64,000 bases of DNA from Limanda limanda (lineage: Eukaryota > Chordata > Actinopteri > Pleuronectiformes > Pleuronectidae): NCBI RefSeq assembly GCF_963576545.1, contig NW_026870420.1, forward strand, positions 94,907-158,906. Direction: 5' to 3'. Made by a program: the position numbers and the translations under genes. The notes under the pieces are model-generated. The model made no database searches. It saw nothing but the letters and a program-made list of their open reading frames with translations, and was not told the DNA's origin. Of the stretch, positions 50,701-63,700 are shown piece by piece (the stretch's first letter is position 1; the number at the start of each line of letters is the position of its first letter).

Positions 50701-53306
50701 GAGAAGCTCAAGGATGGTACCGATCGATGCGCGCTACCCCATTTAGTGGGGGTAGAGCCTACTTGCAAGTCTCTCCGACCTTCACAAAAAAAGTTATTCA
50801 AGAATATCTCTTTCTCCTATGTGCTTTCATCCCTAACCCTAACCCTAACCCTTCCGAAAGTCGGAGAAGCTCAAGGATGGTACCGATCGATGCGCGCTAC
50901 CCCATTTAGTGGGGGTAGAGCCTACTTGCAAGTCTCTCCGACCTTCACAAAAAAAGTTATTCAAGAATATCTCTTTCTCCTATGTGCTTTCATCCCTAAC
51001 CCTAACCCTAACCCTTCCGAAAGTCGGAGAAGCTCAAGGATGGTACAGATCGATGCGCGCTACCCCATTTAGTGGGGGTAGAGCCTACTTGCAAGTCTCT
51101 CCGACCTTCACAAAAAAAGTTATTCAAGAATATCTCCTCAGATTTGGGGGAATTTCGTCGGTCGACCTCTTCCGAAGGTCGTACAAGCTCGGGGATGGTA
51201 CCAATCGATCCGCAGGACCCAAATTAGTCCAGATGCAACCACTTTCCATGTCTCTCCGACCTTCACAAAAAAAGTTATTCAAGAATATCTCTTTCTCCTA
51301 TGTGCTTTCATCCCTAACCCTAACCCTAACCCTTCCGAAAGTCGGAGAAGCTCAAGGATGGTACCGATCGATGCGCGCTACCCCATTTAGTGGGGGTAGA
51401 GCCTACTTGCAAGTCTCTCCGACCTTCACAAAAAAAGTTATTCAAGAATATCTCTTTCTCCTATGTGCTTTCATCCCTAACCCTAACCCTAACCCTTCCG
51501 AAAGTCGGAGAAGCTCAAGGATGGTACCGATCGATGTGCGCTACCCCATTTAGTGGGGGTAGAGCCTACTTGCAAGTCTCTCCGACCTTCACAAAAAAAG
51601 TTATTCAAGAATATCTCTTTCTCCTATGTGCTTTCATCCCTAACCCTAACCCTAACCCTTCCGAAAGTCGGAGAAGCTCAAGGATGGTACCGATCGATGC
51701 GCGCTACCCCATTTAGTGGGGGTAGAGCCTACTTGCAAGTCTCTCCGACCTTCACAAAAAAAGTTATTCAAGAATATCTCTTTCTCCTATGTGCTTTCAT
51801 CCCTAACCCTAACCCTAACCCTTCCGAAAGTCGGAGAAGCTCAAGGATGGTACCGATCGATGCGCGCTACCCCATTTAGTGGGGGTAGAGCCTACTTGCA
51901 AGTCTTTCCGACCTTCACAAAAAAAGTTATTCAAGAATATCTCTTTCTCCTATGTGCTTTCATCCCTAACCCTAACCCTAACCCTTCCGAAAGTCGGAGA
52001 AGCTCAAGGATGGTACCGATCGATGCGCGCTACCCCATTTAGTGGGGGTAGAGCCTACTTGCAAGTCTCTCCGACCTTCACAAAAAAAGTTATTCAAGAA
52101 TATCTCTTTCTCCTATGTGCTTTCATCCCTAACCCTAACCCTAACCCTTCCGAAAGTCGGAGAAGCTCAAGGATGGTACCGATCGATGCGCGCTACCCCA
52201 TTTAGTGGGGGTAGAGCCTACTTGCAAGTCTCTCCGACCTTCACAAAAAAAGTTATTCAAGAATATCTCCTCAGATTTGGGGGAATTTCGTCGGTCGACC
52301 TCTTCCGAAGGTCGTACAAGCTCGGGGATGGTACCAATCGATCCGCAGGACCCAAATTAGTCCAGATGCAACCACTTTCCAAGTCTCTCCGACCTTCACA
52401 AAAAAAGTTATTCAAGAATATCTCTTTCTCCTATGTGCTTTCATCCCTAACCCTAACCCTAACCCTTCCGAAAGTCGGAGAAGCTCAAGGATGGTACCGA
52501 TCGATGCGCGCTACCCCATTTAGTGGGGGTAGAGCCTACTTGCAAGTCTCTCCGACCTTCACAAAAAAAGTTATTCAAGAATATCTCTTTCTCCTATGTG
52601 CTTTCATCCCTAACCCTAACCCTAACCCTTCCGAAAGTCGGAGAAGCTCAAGGATGGTACCGATCGATGCGCGCTACCCCATTTAGTGGGGGTAGAGCCT
52701 ACTTGCAAGTCTCTCCGACCTTCACAAAAAAAGTTATTCAAGAATATCTCTTTCTCCTATGTGCTTTCATCCCTAACCCTAACCCTAACCCTTCCGAAAG
52801 TCGGAGAAGCTCAAGGATGGTACCGATCGATGCGCGCTACCCCATTTAGTGGGGGTAGAGCCTACTTGCAAGTCTCTCCGACCTTCACAAAAAAAGTTAT
52901 TCAAGAATATCTCTTTCTCCTATGTGCTTTCATCCCTAACCCTAACCCTAACCCTTCCGAAAGTCGGAGAAGCTCAAGGATGGTACCGATCGATGCGCGC
53001 TACCCCATTTAGTGGGGGTAGAGCCTACTTGCAAGTCTCTCCGACCTTCACAAAAAAAGTTATTCAAGAATATCTCTTTCTCCTATGTGCTTTCATCCCT
53101 AACCCTAACCCTAACCCTTCCGAAAGTCGGAGAAGCTCAAGGATGGTACCGATCGATGCGCGCTACCCCATTTAGTGGGGGTAGAGCCTACTTGCAAGTC
53201 TCTCCGACCTTCACAAAAAAAGTTATTCAAGAATATCTCTTTCTCCTATGTGCTTTCATCCCTAACCCTAACCCTAACCCTTCCGAAAGTCGGAGAAGCT
53301 CAAGGA
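47701..53306. repeat. 1,940 bp higher-order repeat, two copies and a third partial copy
   Basis: 47701-49964 matches 49641-51904 at an offset of 1,940 bp. Markers are CCATGTCTC at 49310/51250, GGTACAGATC at about 49106/51046 and GATGTGCGC at about 49597/51537. A third segment, about 51716-53306, matches 47510-49100 at 4,206 bp, sharing AGTCTTTCC at 47699/51905. Much of it is plain A units in series: four to six A monomers separate the BC dimers here. Confidence 0.8.
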
Positions 53307-56300
53307 TGGTACAGATCGATGCGCGCTACCCCATTTAGTGGGGGTAGAGCCTACTTGCAAGTCTCTCCGACCTTCACAAAAAAAGTTATTCAAGAATATC
53401 TCCTCAGATTTGGGGAATTTCGTCGGTCGACCTCTTCCGAAGGTCGTACAAGCTCGGGGATGGTACCAATCGATCTGCAGGACCCAAATTAGTCCAGATG
53501 CAACCACTTTCCAAGTCTCTCCGACCTTCACAAAAAAAGTTATTCAAGAATATCTCTTTCTCCTATGTGCTTTCATCCCTAACCCTAACCCTAACCCTTC
53601 CGAAAGTCGGAGAAGCTCAAGGATGGTACCGATCGATGCGCGCTACCCCATTTAGTGGGGGTAGAGCCTACTTGCAAGTCTCTCCGACCTTCACAAAAAA
53701 AGTTATTCAAGAATATCTCCTCAGATTTGGGGGAATTTCGTCGGTCGACCTCTTCCGAAGGTCGTACAAGCTCGGGGATGGTACCAATCGATCCGCAGGA
53801 CCCAAATTAGTCCAGATGCAACCACTTTCCATGTCTCTCCGACCTTCACAAAAAAAGTTATTCAAGAATATCTCTTTCTCCTATGTGCTTTCATCCCTAA
53901 CCCTAACCCTAACCCTTCCGAAAGTCGGAGAAGCTCAAGGATGGTACCGATCGATGCGCGCTACCCCATTTAGTGGGGGTAGAGCCTACTTGCAAGTCTC
54001 TCCGACCTTCACAAAAAAAGTTATTCAAGAATATCTCTTTCTCCTATGTGCTTTCATCCCTAACCCTAACCCTAACCCTTCCGAAAGTCGGAGAAGCTCA
54101 AGGATGGTACCGATCGATGTGCGCTACCCCATTTAGTGGGGGTAGAGCCTACTTGCAAGTCTCTCCGACCTTCACAAAAAAAGTTATTCAAGAATATCTC
54201 TTTCTCCTATGTGCTTTCATCCCTAACCCTAACCCTAACCCTTCCGAAAGTCGGAGAAGCTCAAGGATGGTACTGATCGATGCGCGCTACCCCATTTAGT
54301 GGGGGTAGAGCCTACTTGCAAGTCTCTCCGACCTTCACAAAAAAAGTTATTCAAGAATATCTCTTTCTCCTATGTGCTTTCATCCCTAACCCTAACCCTA
54401 ACCCTTCCGAAAGTCGGAGAAGCTCAAGGATGGTACCGATCGATGCGCGCTACCCCATTTAGTGGGGGTAGAGCCTACTTGCAAGTCTCTCCGACCTTCA
54501 CAAAAAAAGTTATTCAAGAATATCTCTTTCTCCTATGTGCTTTCATCCCTAACCCTAACCCTAACCCTTCCGAAAGTCGGAGAAGCTCAAGGATGGTACC
54601 GATCGATGCGCGCTACCCCATTTAGTGGGGGTAGAGCCTACTTGCAAGTCTCTCCGACCTTCACAAAAAAAGTTATTCAAGAATATCTCTTTCTCCTATG
54701 TGCTTTCATCCCTAACCCTAACCCTAACCCTTCCGAAAGTCGGAGAAGCTCAAGGATGGTACAGATCGATGCGCGCTACCCCATTTAGTGGGGGTAGAGC
54801 CTACTTGCAAGTCTCTCCGACCTTCACAAAAAAAGTTATTCAAGAATATCTCCTCAGATTTGGGGGAATTTCGTCGGTCGACCTCTTCCGAAGGTCGTAC
54901 AAGCTCGGGGATGGTACCAATCGATCTGCAGGACCCAAATTAGTCCAGATGCAACCACTTTCCAAGTCTCTCCGACCTTCACAAAAAAAGTTATTCAAGA
55001 ATATCTCTTTCTCCTATGTGCTTTCATCCCTAACCCTAACCCTTCCGAAAGTCGGAGAAGCTCAAGGATGGTACCGATCGATGCGCGCTACCCCATTTAG
55101 TGGGGGTAGAGCCTACTTGCAAGTCTCTCCGACCTTCACAAAAAAAGTTATTCAAGAATATCTCTTTCTCCTATGTGCTTTCATCCCTAACCCAAACCCC
55201 TAACCCTTCCGAAAGTCGGAGAAGCTCAAGGATGGTACCGATCGATGCGCGCTACCCCATTTAGTGGGGGTAGAGCCTACTTGCAAGTCTCTCCGACCTT
55301 CACAAAAAAAGTTATTCAAGAATATCTCTTTCTCCTATGTGCTTTCATCCCTAACCCTAACCCTAACCCTTCCGAAAGTCGGAGAAGCTCAAGGATGGTA
55401 CCGATCGATGCGCGCTACCCCATTTAGTGGGGGTAGAGCCTACTTGCAAGTCTCTCCGACCTTCACAAAAAAAGTTATTCAAGAATATCTCTTTCTCCTA
55501 TGTGCTTTCATCCCTAACCCTAACCCTAACCCTTCCGAAAGTCGGAGAAGCTCAAGGATGGTACCGATCGATGCGCGCTACCCCATTTAGTGGGGTAGAG
55601 CCTACTTGCAAGTCTCTCCGACCTTCACAAAAAAAGTTATTCAAGAATATCTCTTTCTCCTATGTGCTTTCATCCCTAACCCTAACCCTAACCCTTCCGA
55701 AAGTCGGAGAAGCTCAAGGATGGTACCGATCGATGCGCGCTACCCCATTTAGTGGGGGTAGAGCCTACTTGCAAGTCTCTCCGACCTTCACAAAAAAAGT
55801 TATTCAAGAATATCTCTTTCTCCTATGTGCTTTCATCCCTAACCCTAACCCTAACCCTTCCGAAAGTCGGAGAAGCTCAAGGATGTACAGATCGATGCGC
55901 GCTACCCCATTTAGTGGGGGTAGAGCCTACTTGCAAGTCTCTCCGACCTTCACAAAAAAAGTTATTCAAGAATATCTCCTCAGATTTGGGGGAATTTCGT
56001 CGGTCGACCTCTTCCGAAGGTCGTACAAGCTCGGGGATGGTACCAATCGATCTGCAGGACCCAAATTAGTCCAGATGCAACCACTTTCCAAGTCTCTCCG
56101 ACCTTCACAAAAAAAGTTATTCAAGAATATCTCTTTCTCCTATGTGCTTTCATCCCTAACCCTAACCCTAACCCTTCCGAAAGTCGGAGAAGCTCAACGA
56201 TGGTACCGATCGATGCGCGCTACCCCATTTAGTGGGGGTAGAGCCTACTTGCAAGTCTCTCCGACCTTCACAAAAAAAGTTATTCAAGAATATCTCCTCA

Positions 56301-57700
56301 GATTTGGGGGAATTTCGTCGGTCGACCTCTTCCGAAGGTCGTACAAGCTCGGGGATGGTACCAATCGATCCGCAGGACCCAAATTAGTCCAGATGCAACC
56401 ACTTTCCATGTCTCTCCGACCTTCACAAAAAAGTTATTCAAGAATATCTCTTTCTCCTATGTGCTTTCATCCCTAACCCTAACCCTAACCCTTCCGAAAG
56501 TCGGAGAAGCTCAAGGATGGTACCGATCGATGCGCGCTACCCCATTTAGTGGGGGTAGAGCCTACTTGCAAGTCTCTCCGACCTTCACAAAAAAAGTTAT
56601 TCAAGAATATCTCTTTCTCCTATGTGCTTTCATCCCTAACCCTAACCCTAACCCTTCCGAAAGTCGGAGAAGCTCAAGGATGGTACCGATCGATGTGCGC
56701 TACCCATTTAGTGGGGGTAGAGCCTACTTGCAAGTCTCTCCGACCTTCACAAAAAAAGTTATTCAAGAATATCTCTTTCTCCTATGTGCTTTCATCCCTA
56801 ACCCTAACCCTAACCCTTCCGAAAGTCGGAGAAGCTCAAGGATGGTACTGATCGATGCGCGCTACCCCATTTAGTGGGGGTAGAGCCTACTTGCAAGTCT
56901 CTCCGACCTTCACAAAAAAAGTTATTCAAGAATATCTCTTTCTCCTATGTGCTTTCATCCCTAACCCTAACCCTAACCCTTCCGAAAGTCGGAGAAGCTC
57001 AAGGATGGTACCGATCGATGCGCGCTACCCCATTTAGTGGGGGTAGAGCCTACTTGCAAGTCTCTCCGACCTTCACAAAAAAAGTTATTCAAGAATATCT
57101 CTTTCTCCTATGTGCTTTCATCCCTAACCCTAACCCTAACCCTTCCGAAAGTCGGAGAAGCTCAAGGATGGTACCGATCGATGCGCGCTACCCCATTTAG
57201 TGGGGGTAGAGCCTACTTGCAAGTCTCTCCGACCTTCACAAAAAAAGTTATTCAAGAATATCTCTTTCTCCTATGTGCTTTCATCCCTAACCCTAACCCT
57301 AACCCTTCCGAAAGTCGGAGAAGCTCAAGGATGGTACAGATCGATGCGCGCTACCCCATTTAGTGGGGGTAGAGCCTACTTGCAAGTCTCTCCGACCTTC
57401 ACAAAAAAAGTTATTCAAGAATATCTCCTCAGATTTGGGGAATTTCGTCGGTCGACCTCTTCCGAAGGTCGTACAAGCTCGGGGATGGTACCAATCGATC
57501 TGCAGGACCCAAATTAGTCCAGATGCAACCACTTTCCAAGTCTCTCCGACCTTCACAAAAAAAGTTATTCAAGAATATCTCTTTCTCCTATGTGCTTTCA
57601 TCCCTAACCCTAACCCTAACCCTTCCGAAAGTCGGAGAAGCTCAAGGATGGTACCGATCGATGCGCGCTACCCCATTTAGTGGGGGTAGAGCCTACTTGC
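53150..57700. repeat. Overlapping 4,025 bp and 2,575 bp duplications
   Basis: About 53175-53700 matches 57200-57725 at 4,025 bp, sharing GGTACAGATC (53312/57337), a T2 tail with a G4 instead of a G5 run (53412/57437) and TCTGCAG (53475/57500). About 53850-54790 matches about 56425-57365 at 2,575 bp, sharing GGTACTGATC (54274/56849), apart from single-base indels in the right copy. The G4-type T2 recurs at 63041 and 63521. Confidence 0.65.
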
Positions 57701-60700
57701 AAGTCTCTCCGACCTTCACAAAAAACGTTATTCAAGAATATCTCTTTCTCCTATGTGCTTTCATCCTAACCCTAACCCTAACCCTTCCGAAAGTCGGAGA
57801 AGCTCAAGGATGGTACAGATCGATGCGCGCTACCCCATTTAGTGGGGGTAGAGCCTACTTGCAAGTCTCTCCGACCTTCACAAAAAAAGTTATTCAAGAA
57901 TATCTCCTCAGATTTGGGGGAATTTCGTCGGTCGACCTCTTCCGAAGGTCGTACAAGCTCGGGGATGGTACCAATCGATCTGCAGGACCCAAATTAGTCC
58001 AGATGCAACCACTTTCCAAGTCTCTCCGACCTTCACAAAAAAAGTTATTCAAGAATATCTCTTTCTCCTATGTGCTTTCATCCCTAACCCTAACCCTAAC
58101 CCTTCCGAAAGTCGGAGAAGCTCAAGGATGGTACCGATCGATGCGCGCTACCCCATTTAGTGGGGGTAGAGGCCTACTTGCAAGTCTCTCCGACCTTCAC
58201 AAAAAAAGTTATTCAAGATATCTCTTTCTCCTATGTGCTTTCATCCCTAACCCTAACCCTAACCCTTCCGAAAGTCGGAGAAGCTCAAGGATGGTACCGA
58301 TCGATGCGCGCTACCCCATTTAGTGGGGTAGAGCCTACTTGCAAGTCTCTCCGACCTTCACAAAAAAAGTTATTCAAGAATATCTCCTCAGATTTGGGGG
58401 AATTTCGTCCGGTCGACCTCTTCCGAAGGTCGTACAAGCTCGGGGATGGTACCAATCGATCCGCAGGACCCAAATTAGTCCAGATGCAACCACTTTCCAA
58501 GTCTCTCCGACCTTCACAAAAAAGTTATTCAAGAATATCTCTTTCTCCTATGTGCTTTCATCCCTAACCCTAACCCTAACCCTTCCGAAAGTCGGAGAAG
58601 CTCAAGGATGGTACAGATCGATGCGCGCTACCCCATTTAGTGGGGGTAGAGCCTACTTGCAAGTCTCTCCGACCTTCACAAAAAAAGTTATTCAAGAATA
58701 TCTCCTCAGATTTGGGGGAATTTCGTCGGTCGACCTCTTCCGAAGGTCGTACAAGCTCGGGGATGGTACCAATCGATCTGCAGGACCCAAATTAGTCCAG
58801 ATGCAACCACTTTCCAAGTCTCTCCGACCTTCACAAAAAAGTTATTCAAGAATATCTCTTTCTCCTATGTGCTTTCATCCCTAACCCTAACCCTAACCCT
58901 TCCGAAAGTCGGAGAAGCTCAAGGATGGTACAGATCGATGCGCGCTACCCCATTTAGTGGGGGTAGAGCCTACTTGCAAGTCTCTCCGACCTTCACAAAA
59001 AAAGTTATTCAAGAATATCTCCTCAGATTTGGGGGAATTTCGTCGGTCGACCTCTTCCGAAGGTCGTACAAGCTCGGGGATGGTACCAATCGATTGCAGG
59101 ACCCAAATTAGTCCAGATGCAACCACTTTCCAAGTCTCTCCGACCTTCACAAAAAAAGTTATTCAAGAATATCTCTTTCTCCTATGTGCTTTCATCCCTA
59201 ACCCTAACCCTAACCCTTCCGAAAGTCGGAGAAGCTCAACGATGGTACCGATCGATGCGCGCTACCCCATTTAGTGGGGGTAGAGCCTACTTGCAAGTCT
59301 CTCCGACCTTCACAAAAAAAGTTATTCAAGAATATCTCTTTCTCCTATGTGCTTTCATCCCTAACCCTAACCCTAACCCTTCGAAAGTCGGAGAAGCTCA
59401 AGGATGGTACCGATCGATGCGCGCTACCCCATTTAGTGGGGGTAGAGCCTACTTGCAAGTCTCTCCCGACCTTCACAAAAAAAGTTATTCAAGAATATCT
59501 CTTTCTCCTATGTGCTTTCATCCCTAACCCTAACCCTAACCCTTCCGAAAGTCGGAGAAGCTCAAGGATGGTACCGATCGATGCGCGCTACCCCATTTAG
59601 TGGGGGTAGAGCCTACTTGCAAGTCTCTCCGACCTTCACAAAAAAAGTTATTCAAGAATATCTCTTTCTCCTATGTGCTTTCATCCCTAACCCTAACCCT
59701 AACCCTTCCGAAAGTCGGAGAAGCTCAAGGGATGGTACCGATCGATGCGCGCTACCCCATTTAGTGGGGGTAGAGCCTACTTGCAAGTCTCTCCGACCTT
59801 CACAAAAAAAGTTATTCAAGAATATCTCCTCAGATTTGGGGGAATTTCGTCGGTCGACCTCTTCCGAAGGTCGTACAAGCTCGGGGATGGTACCAATCGA
59901 TCCGCAGGACCCAAATTAGTCCAGATGCAACCACTTTCCAAGTCTCTCCGACCTTCACAAAAAAAGTTATTCAAGAATATCTCTTTCTCCTATGTGCTTT
60001 CATCCCTAACCCTAACCCTAACCCTTCCGAAAGTCGGAGAAGCTCAAGGATGGTACCGATCGATGCGCGCTACCCCATTTAGTGGGGGTAGAGCCTACTT
60101 GCAAGTCTCTCCGACCTTCACAAAAAAAGTTATTCAAGAATATCTCTTTCTCCTATGTGCTTTCATCCCTAACCCTAACCCTAACCCTTCCGAAAGTCGG
60201 AGAAGCTCAAGGATGGTACCGATCGATGCGCGCTACCCCATTTAGTGGGGGTAGAGCCTACTTGCAAGTCTCTCCGACCTTCACAAAAAAAGTTATTCAA
60301 GAATATCTCTTTCTCCTATGTGCTTTCATCCCTAACCCTAACCCTAACCCTTCCGAAAGTCGGAGAAGCTCAAGGATGGTACAGATCGATGCGCGCTACC
60401 CCATTTAGTGGGGGTAGAGCCTACTTGCAAGTCTCTCCGACCTTCACAAAAAAAGTTATTCAAGAATATCTCCTCAGATTTGGGGGAATTTCGTCGGTCG
60501 ACCTCTTCCGAAGGTCGTACAAGCTCGGGGATGGTACCAATCGATCTGCAGGACCCAAATTAGTCCAGATGCAACCACTTTCCAAGTCTCTCCGACCTTC
60601 ACAAAAAAAGTTATTCAAGAATATCTCTTTCTCCTATGTGCTTTCATCCCTAACCCTAACCCTAACCTTCCGAAAGTCGGAGAAGCTCAAGGATGGTACC

Positions 60701-63700
60701 GATCGATGCGCGCTACCCCATTTAGTGGGGGTAGAGCCTACTTGCAAGTCTCTCCGACCTTCACAAAAAAAGTTATTCAAGAATATCTCCTCAGATTTGG
60801 GGGAATTTCGTCGGTCGACCTCTTCCGAAGTCGTACAAGCTCGGGGATGGTACCAATCGATCCGCAGGACCCAAATTAGTCCAGATGCAACCACTTTCCA
60901 TGTCTCTCCGACCTTCACAAAAAAAGTTATTCAAGAATATCTCTTTCTCCTATGTGCTTTCATCCCTAACCCTAACCCTAACCCTTCCGAAAGTCGGAGA
61001 AGCTCAAGGATGGTACCGATCGATGCGCGCTACCCCATTTAGTGGGGGTAGAGCCTACTTGCAAGTCTCTCCGACCTTCACAAAAAAGTTATTCAAGAAT
61101 ATCTCTTTCTCCTATGTGCTTTCATCCCTAACCCTAACCCTTCCGAAAGTCGGAGAAGCTCAAGGATGGTACCGATCGATGTGCGCTACCCCATTTAGTG
61201 GGGGTAGAGCCTACTTGCAAGTCTCTCCGACCTTCACAAAAAAAGTTATTCAAGAATATCTCTTTCTCCTATGTGCTTTCATCCCTAACCCTAACCCTAA
61301 CCCTTCCGAAAGTCGGAGAAGCTCAAGGATGGTACTGATCGATGCGCGCTACCCCATTTAGTGGGGGTAGAGCCTACTTGCAAGTCTCTCCGACCTTCAC
61401 AAAAAAAGTTATTCAAGAATATCTCTTTCTCCTATGTGCTTTCATCCCTAACCCTAACCCTTCCGAAAGTCGGAGAAGCTCAAGGATGGTACCGATCGAT
61501 GCGCGCTACCCCATTTAGTGGGGGTAGAGCCTACTTGCAAGTTCTCTCCGACCTTCACAAAAAAAGTTATTCAAGAATATCTCTTTCTCCTATGTGCTTT
61601 CATCCCTAACCCTAACCCTAACCCTTCCGAAAGTCGGAGAAGCTCAAGGATGGTACAGATCGATGCGCGCTACCCCATTTAGTGGGGGTAGAGCCTACTT
61701 GCAAGTCTCTCCGACCTTCACAAAAAAAGTTATTCAAGAATATCTCTTTCTCCTATGTGCTTTCATCCCTAACCCTAACCCTAACCCTTCCGAAAGTCGG
61801 AGAAGCTCAAGGATGGTACAGATCGATGCGCGCTACCCCATTTAGTGGGGGTAGAGCCTACTTGCAAGTCTCTCCGACCTTCACAAAAAAAGTTATTCAA
61901 GAATATCTCCTCAGATTTGGGGGAATTTCGTCGGTCGACCTCTTCCGAAGGTCGTACAAGCTCGGGGATGGTACCAATCGATCTGCAGGACCCAAATTAG
62001 TCCAGATGCAACCACTTTCCAAGTCTCTCCGACCTTCACAAAAAAAGTTATTCAAGAATATCTCTTTCTCCTATGTGCTTTCATCCCTAACCCTAACCCT
62101 AACCCTTCCGAAAGTCGGAGAAGCTCAAGGATGGTACCGATCGATGCGCGCTACCCCATTTAGTGGGGGTAGAGCCTACTTGCAAGTCTCTCCGACCTTC
62201 ACAAAAAACGTTATTCAAGAATATCTCTTTCTCCTATGTGCTTTCATCCCTAACCCTAACCCTAACCCTTCCGAAAGTCGGAGAAGCTCAAGGATGGTAC
62301 AGATCGATGCGCGCTACCCCATTTAGTGGGGGTAGAGCCTACTTGCAAGTCTCTCCGACCTTCACAAAAAAGTTATTCAAGAATATCTCCTCAGATTTGG
62401 GGGAATTTCGTCGGTCGACCTCTTCCGAAGGTCGTACAAGCTCGGGGATGGTACCAATCGATCTGCAGGACCCAAATTAGTCCAGATGCAACCACTTTCC
62501 AAGTCTCTCCGACCTTCACAAAAAAAGTTATTCAAGAATATCTCTTTCTCCTATGTGCTTTCATCCCTAACCCTAACCCTAACCCTTCCGAAAGTCGGAG
62601 AAGCTCAAGGATGGTACCGATCGATGCGCGCTACCCCATTTAGTGGGGTAGAGCCTACTTGCAAGTCTCTCCGACCTTCACAAAAAAAGTTATTCAAGAA
62701 TATCTCTTTCTCCTATGTGCTTTCTCCCTAACCCTAACCCTAACCCTTCCGAAAGTCGGAGAAGCTCAAGGATGGTACAGATCGATGCGCGCTACCCCAT
62801 TTAGTGGGGGTAGAGCCTACTTGCAAGTCTCTCCGACCTTCACAAAAAAAGTTATTCAAGAATATCTCTTTCTCCTATGTGCTTTCATCCCTAACCCTAA
62901 CCCTAACCCTTCCGAAAGTCGGAGAAGCTCAAGGATGGTACAGATCGATGCGCGCTACCCCATTTAGTGGGGGTAGAGCCTACTTGCAAGTCTCTCCGAC
63001 CTTCACAAAAAAAGTTATTCAAGAATATCTCCTCAGATTTGGGGAATTTCGTCGGTCGACCTCTTCCGAAGGTCGTACAAGCTCGGGGATGGTACCAATC
63101 GATCTGCAGGACCCAAATTAGTCCAGATGCAACCACTTTCCAAGTCTCTCCGACCTTCACAAAAAAAGTTATTCAAGAATATCTCTTTCTCCTATGTGCT
63201 TTCATCCCTAACCCTAACCCTAACCCTTCCGAAAGTCGGAGAAGCTCAAGGATGGTACCGATCGATGCGCGCTACCCCATTTAGTGGGGGTAGAGCCTAC
63301 TTGCAAGTCTCTCCGACCTTCACAAAAAAAGTTATTCAAGAATATCTCTTTCTCCTATGTGCTTTCATCCCTAACCCTAACCCTAACCCTTCCGAAAGTC
63401 GGAGAAGCTCAAGGATGGTACCGATCGATGCGCGCAACCCCATTTAGTGGGGGTAGAGCCTACTTGCAAGTCTCTCCGACCTTCACAAAAAAAGTTATTC
63501 AAGAATATCTCCTCAGATTTGGGGAATTTCGTCGGTCGACCTCTCCGAAGGTCGTACAAGCTCGGGGATGGTACCAATCGATCCGCAGGACCCAAATTAG
63601 TCCAGATGCAACCACTTTCCAAGTCTCTCCGACCTTCACAAAAAAAGTTATTCAAGAATATCTCTTTCTCCTATGTGCTTTCATCCCTAACCCTAACCCT

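Larger units (their letters stand above)
41000..55190. repeat. A-rich domain of the array
   Basis: BC dimers thin out here to roughly one per 800 bp by hand count, and runs of three to six A monomers are common. CAACCCC becomes rare, while GGTACAGATC heads and TCTGCAG in H2 become common. The variants that characterise the first 26 kb (GCAATACCCC, TTCCAAAAG) are absent. The domain limits are gradual, not sharp. Confidence 0.7.
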
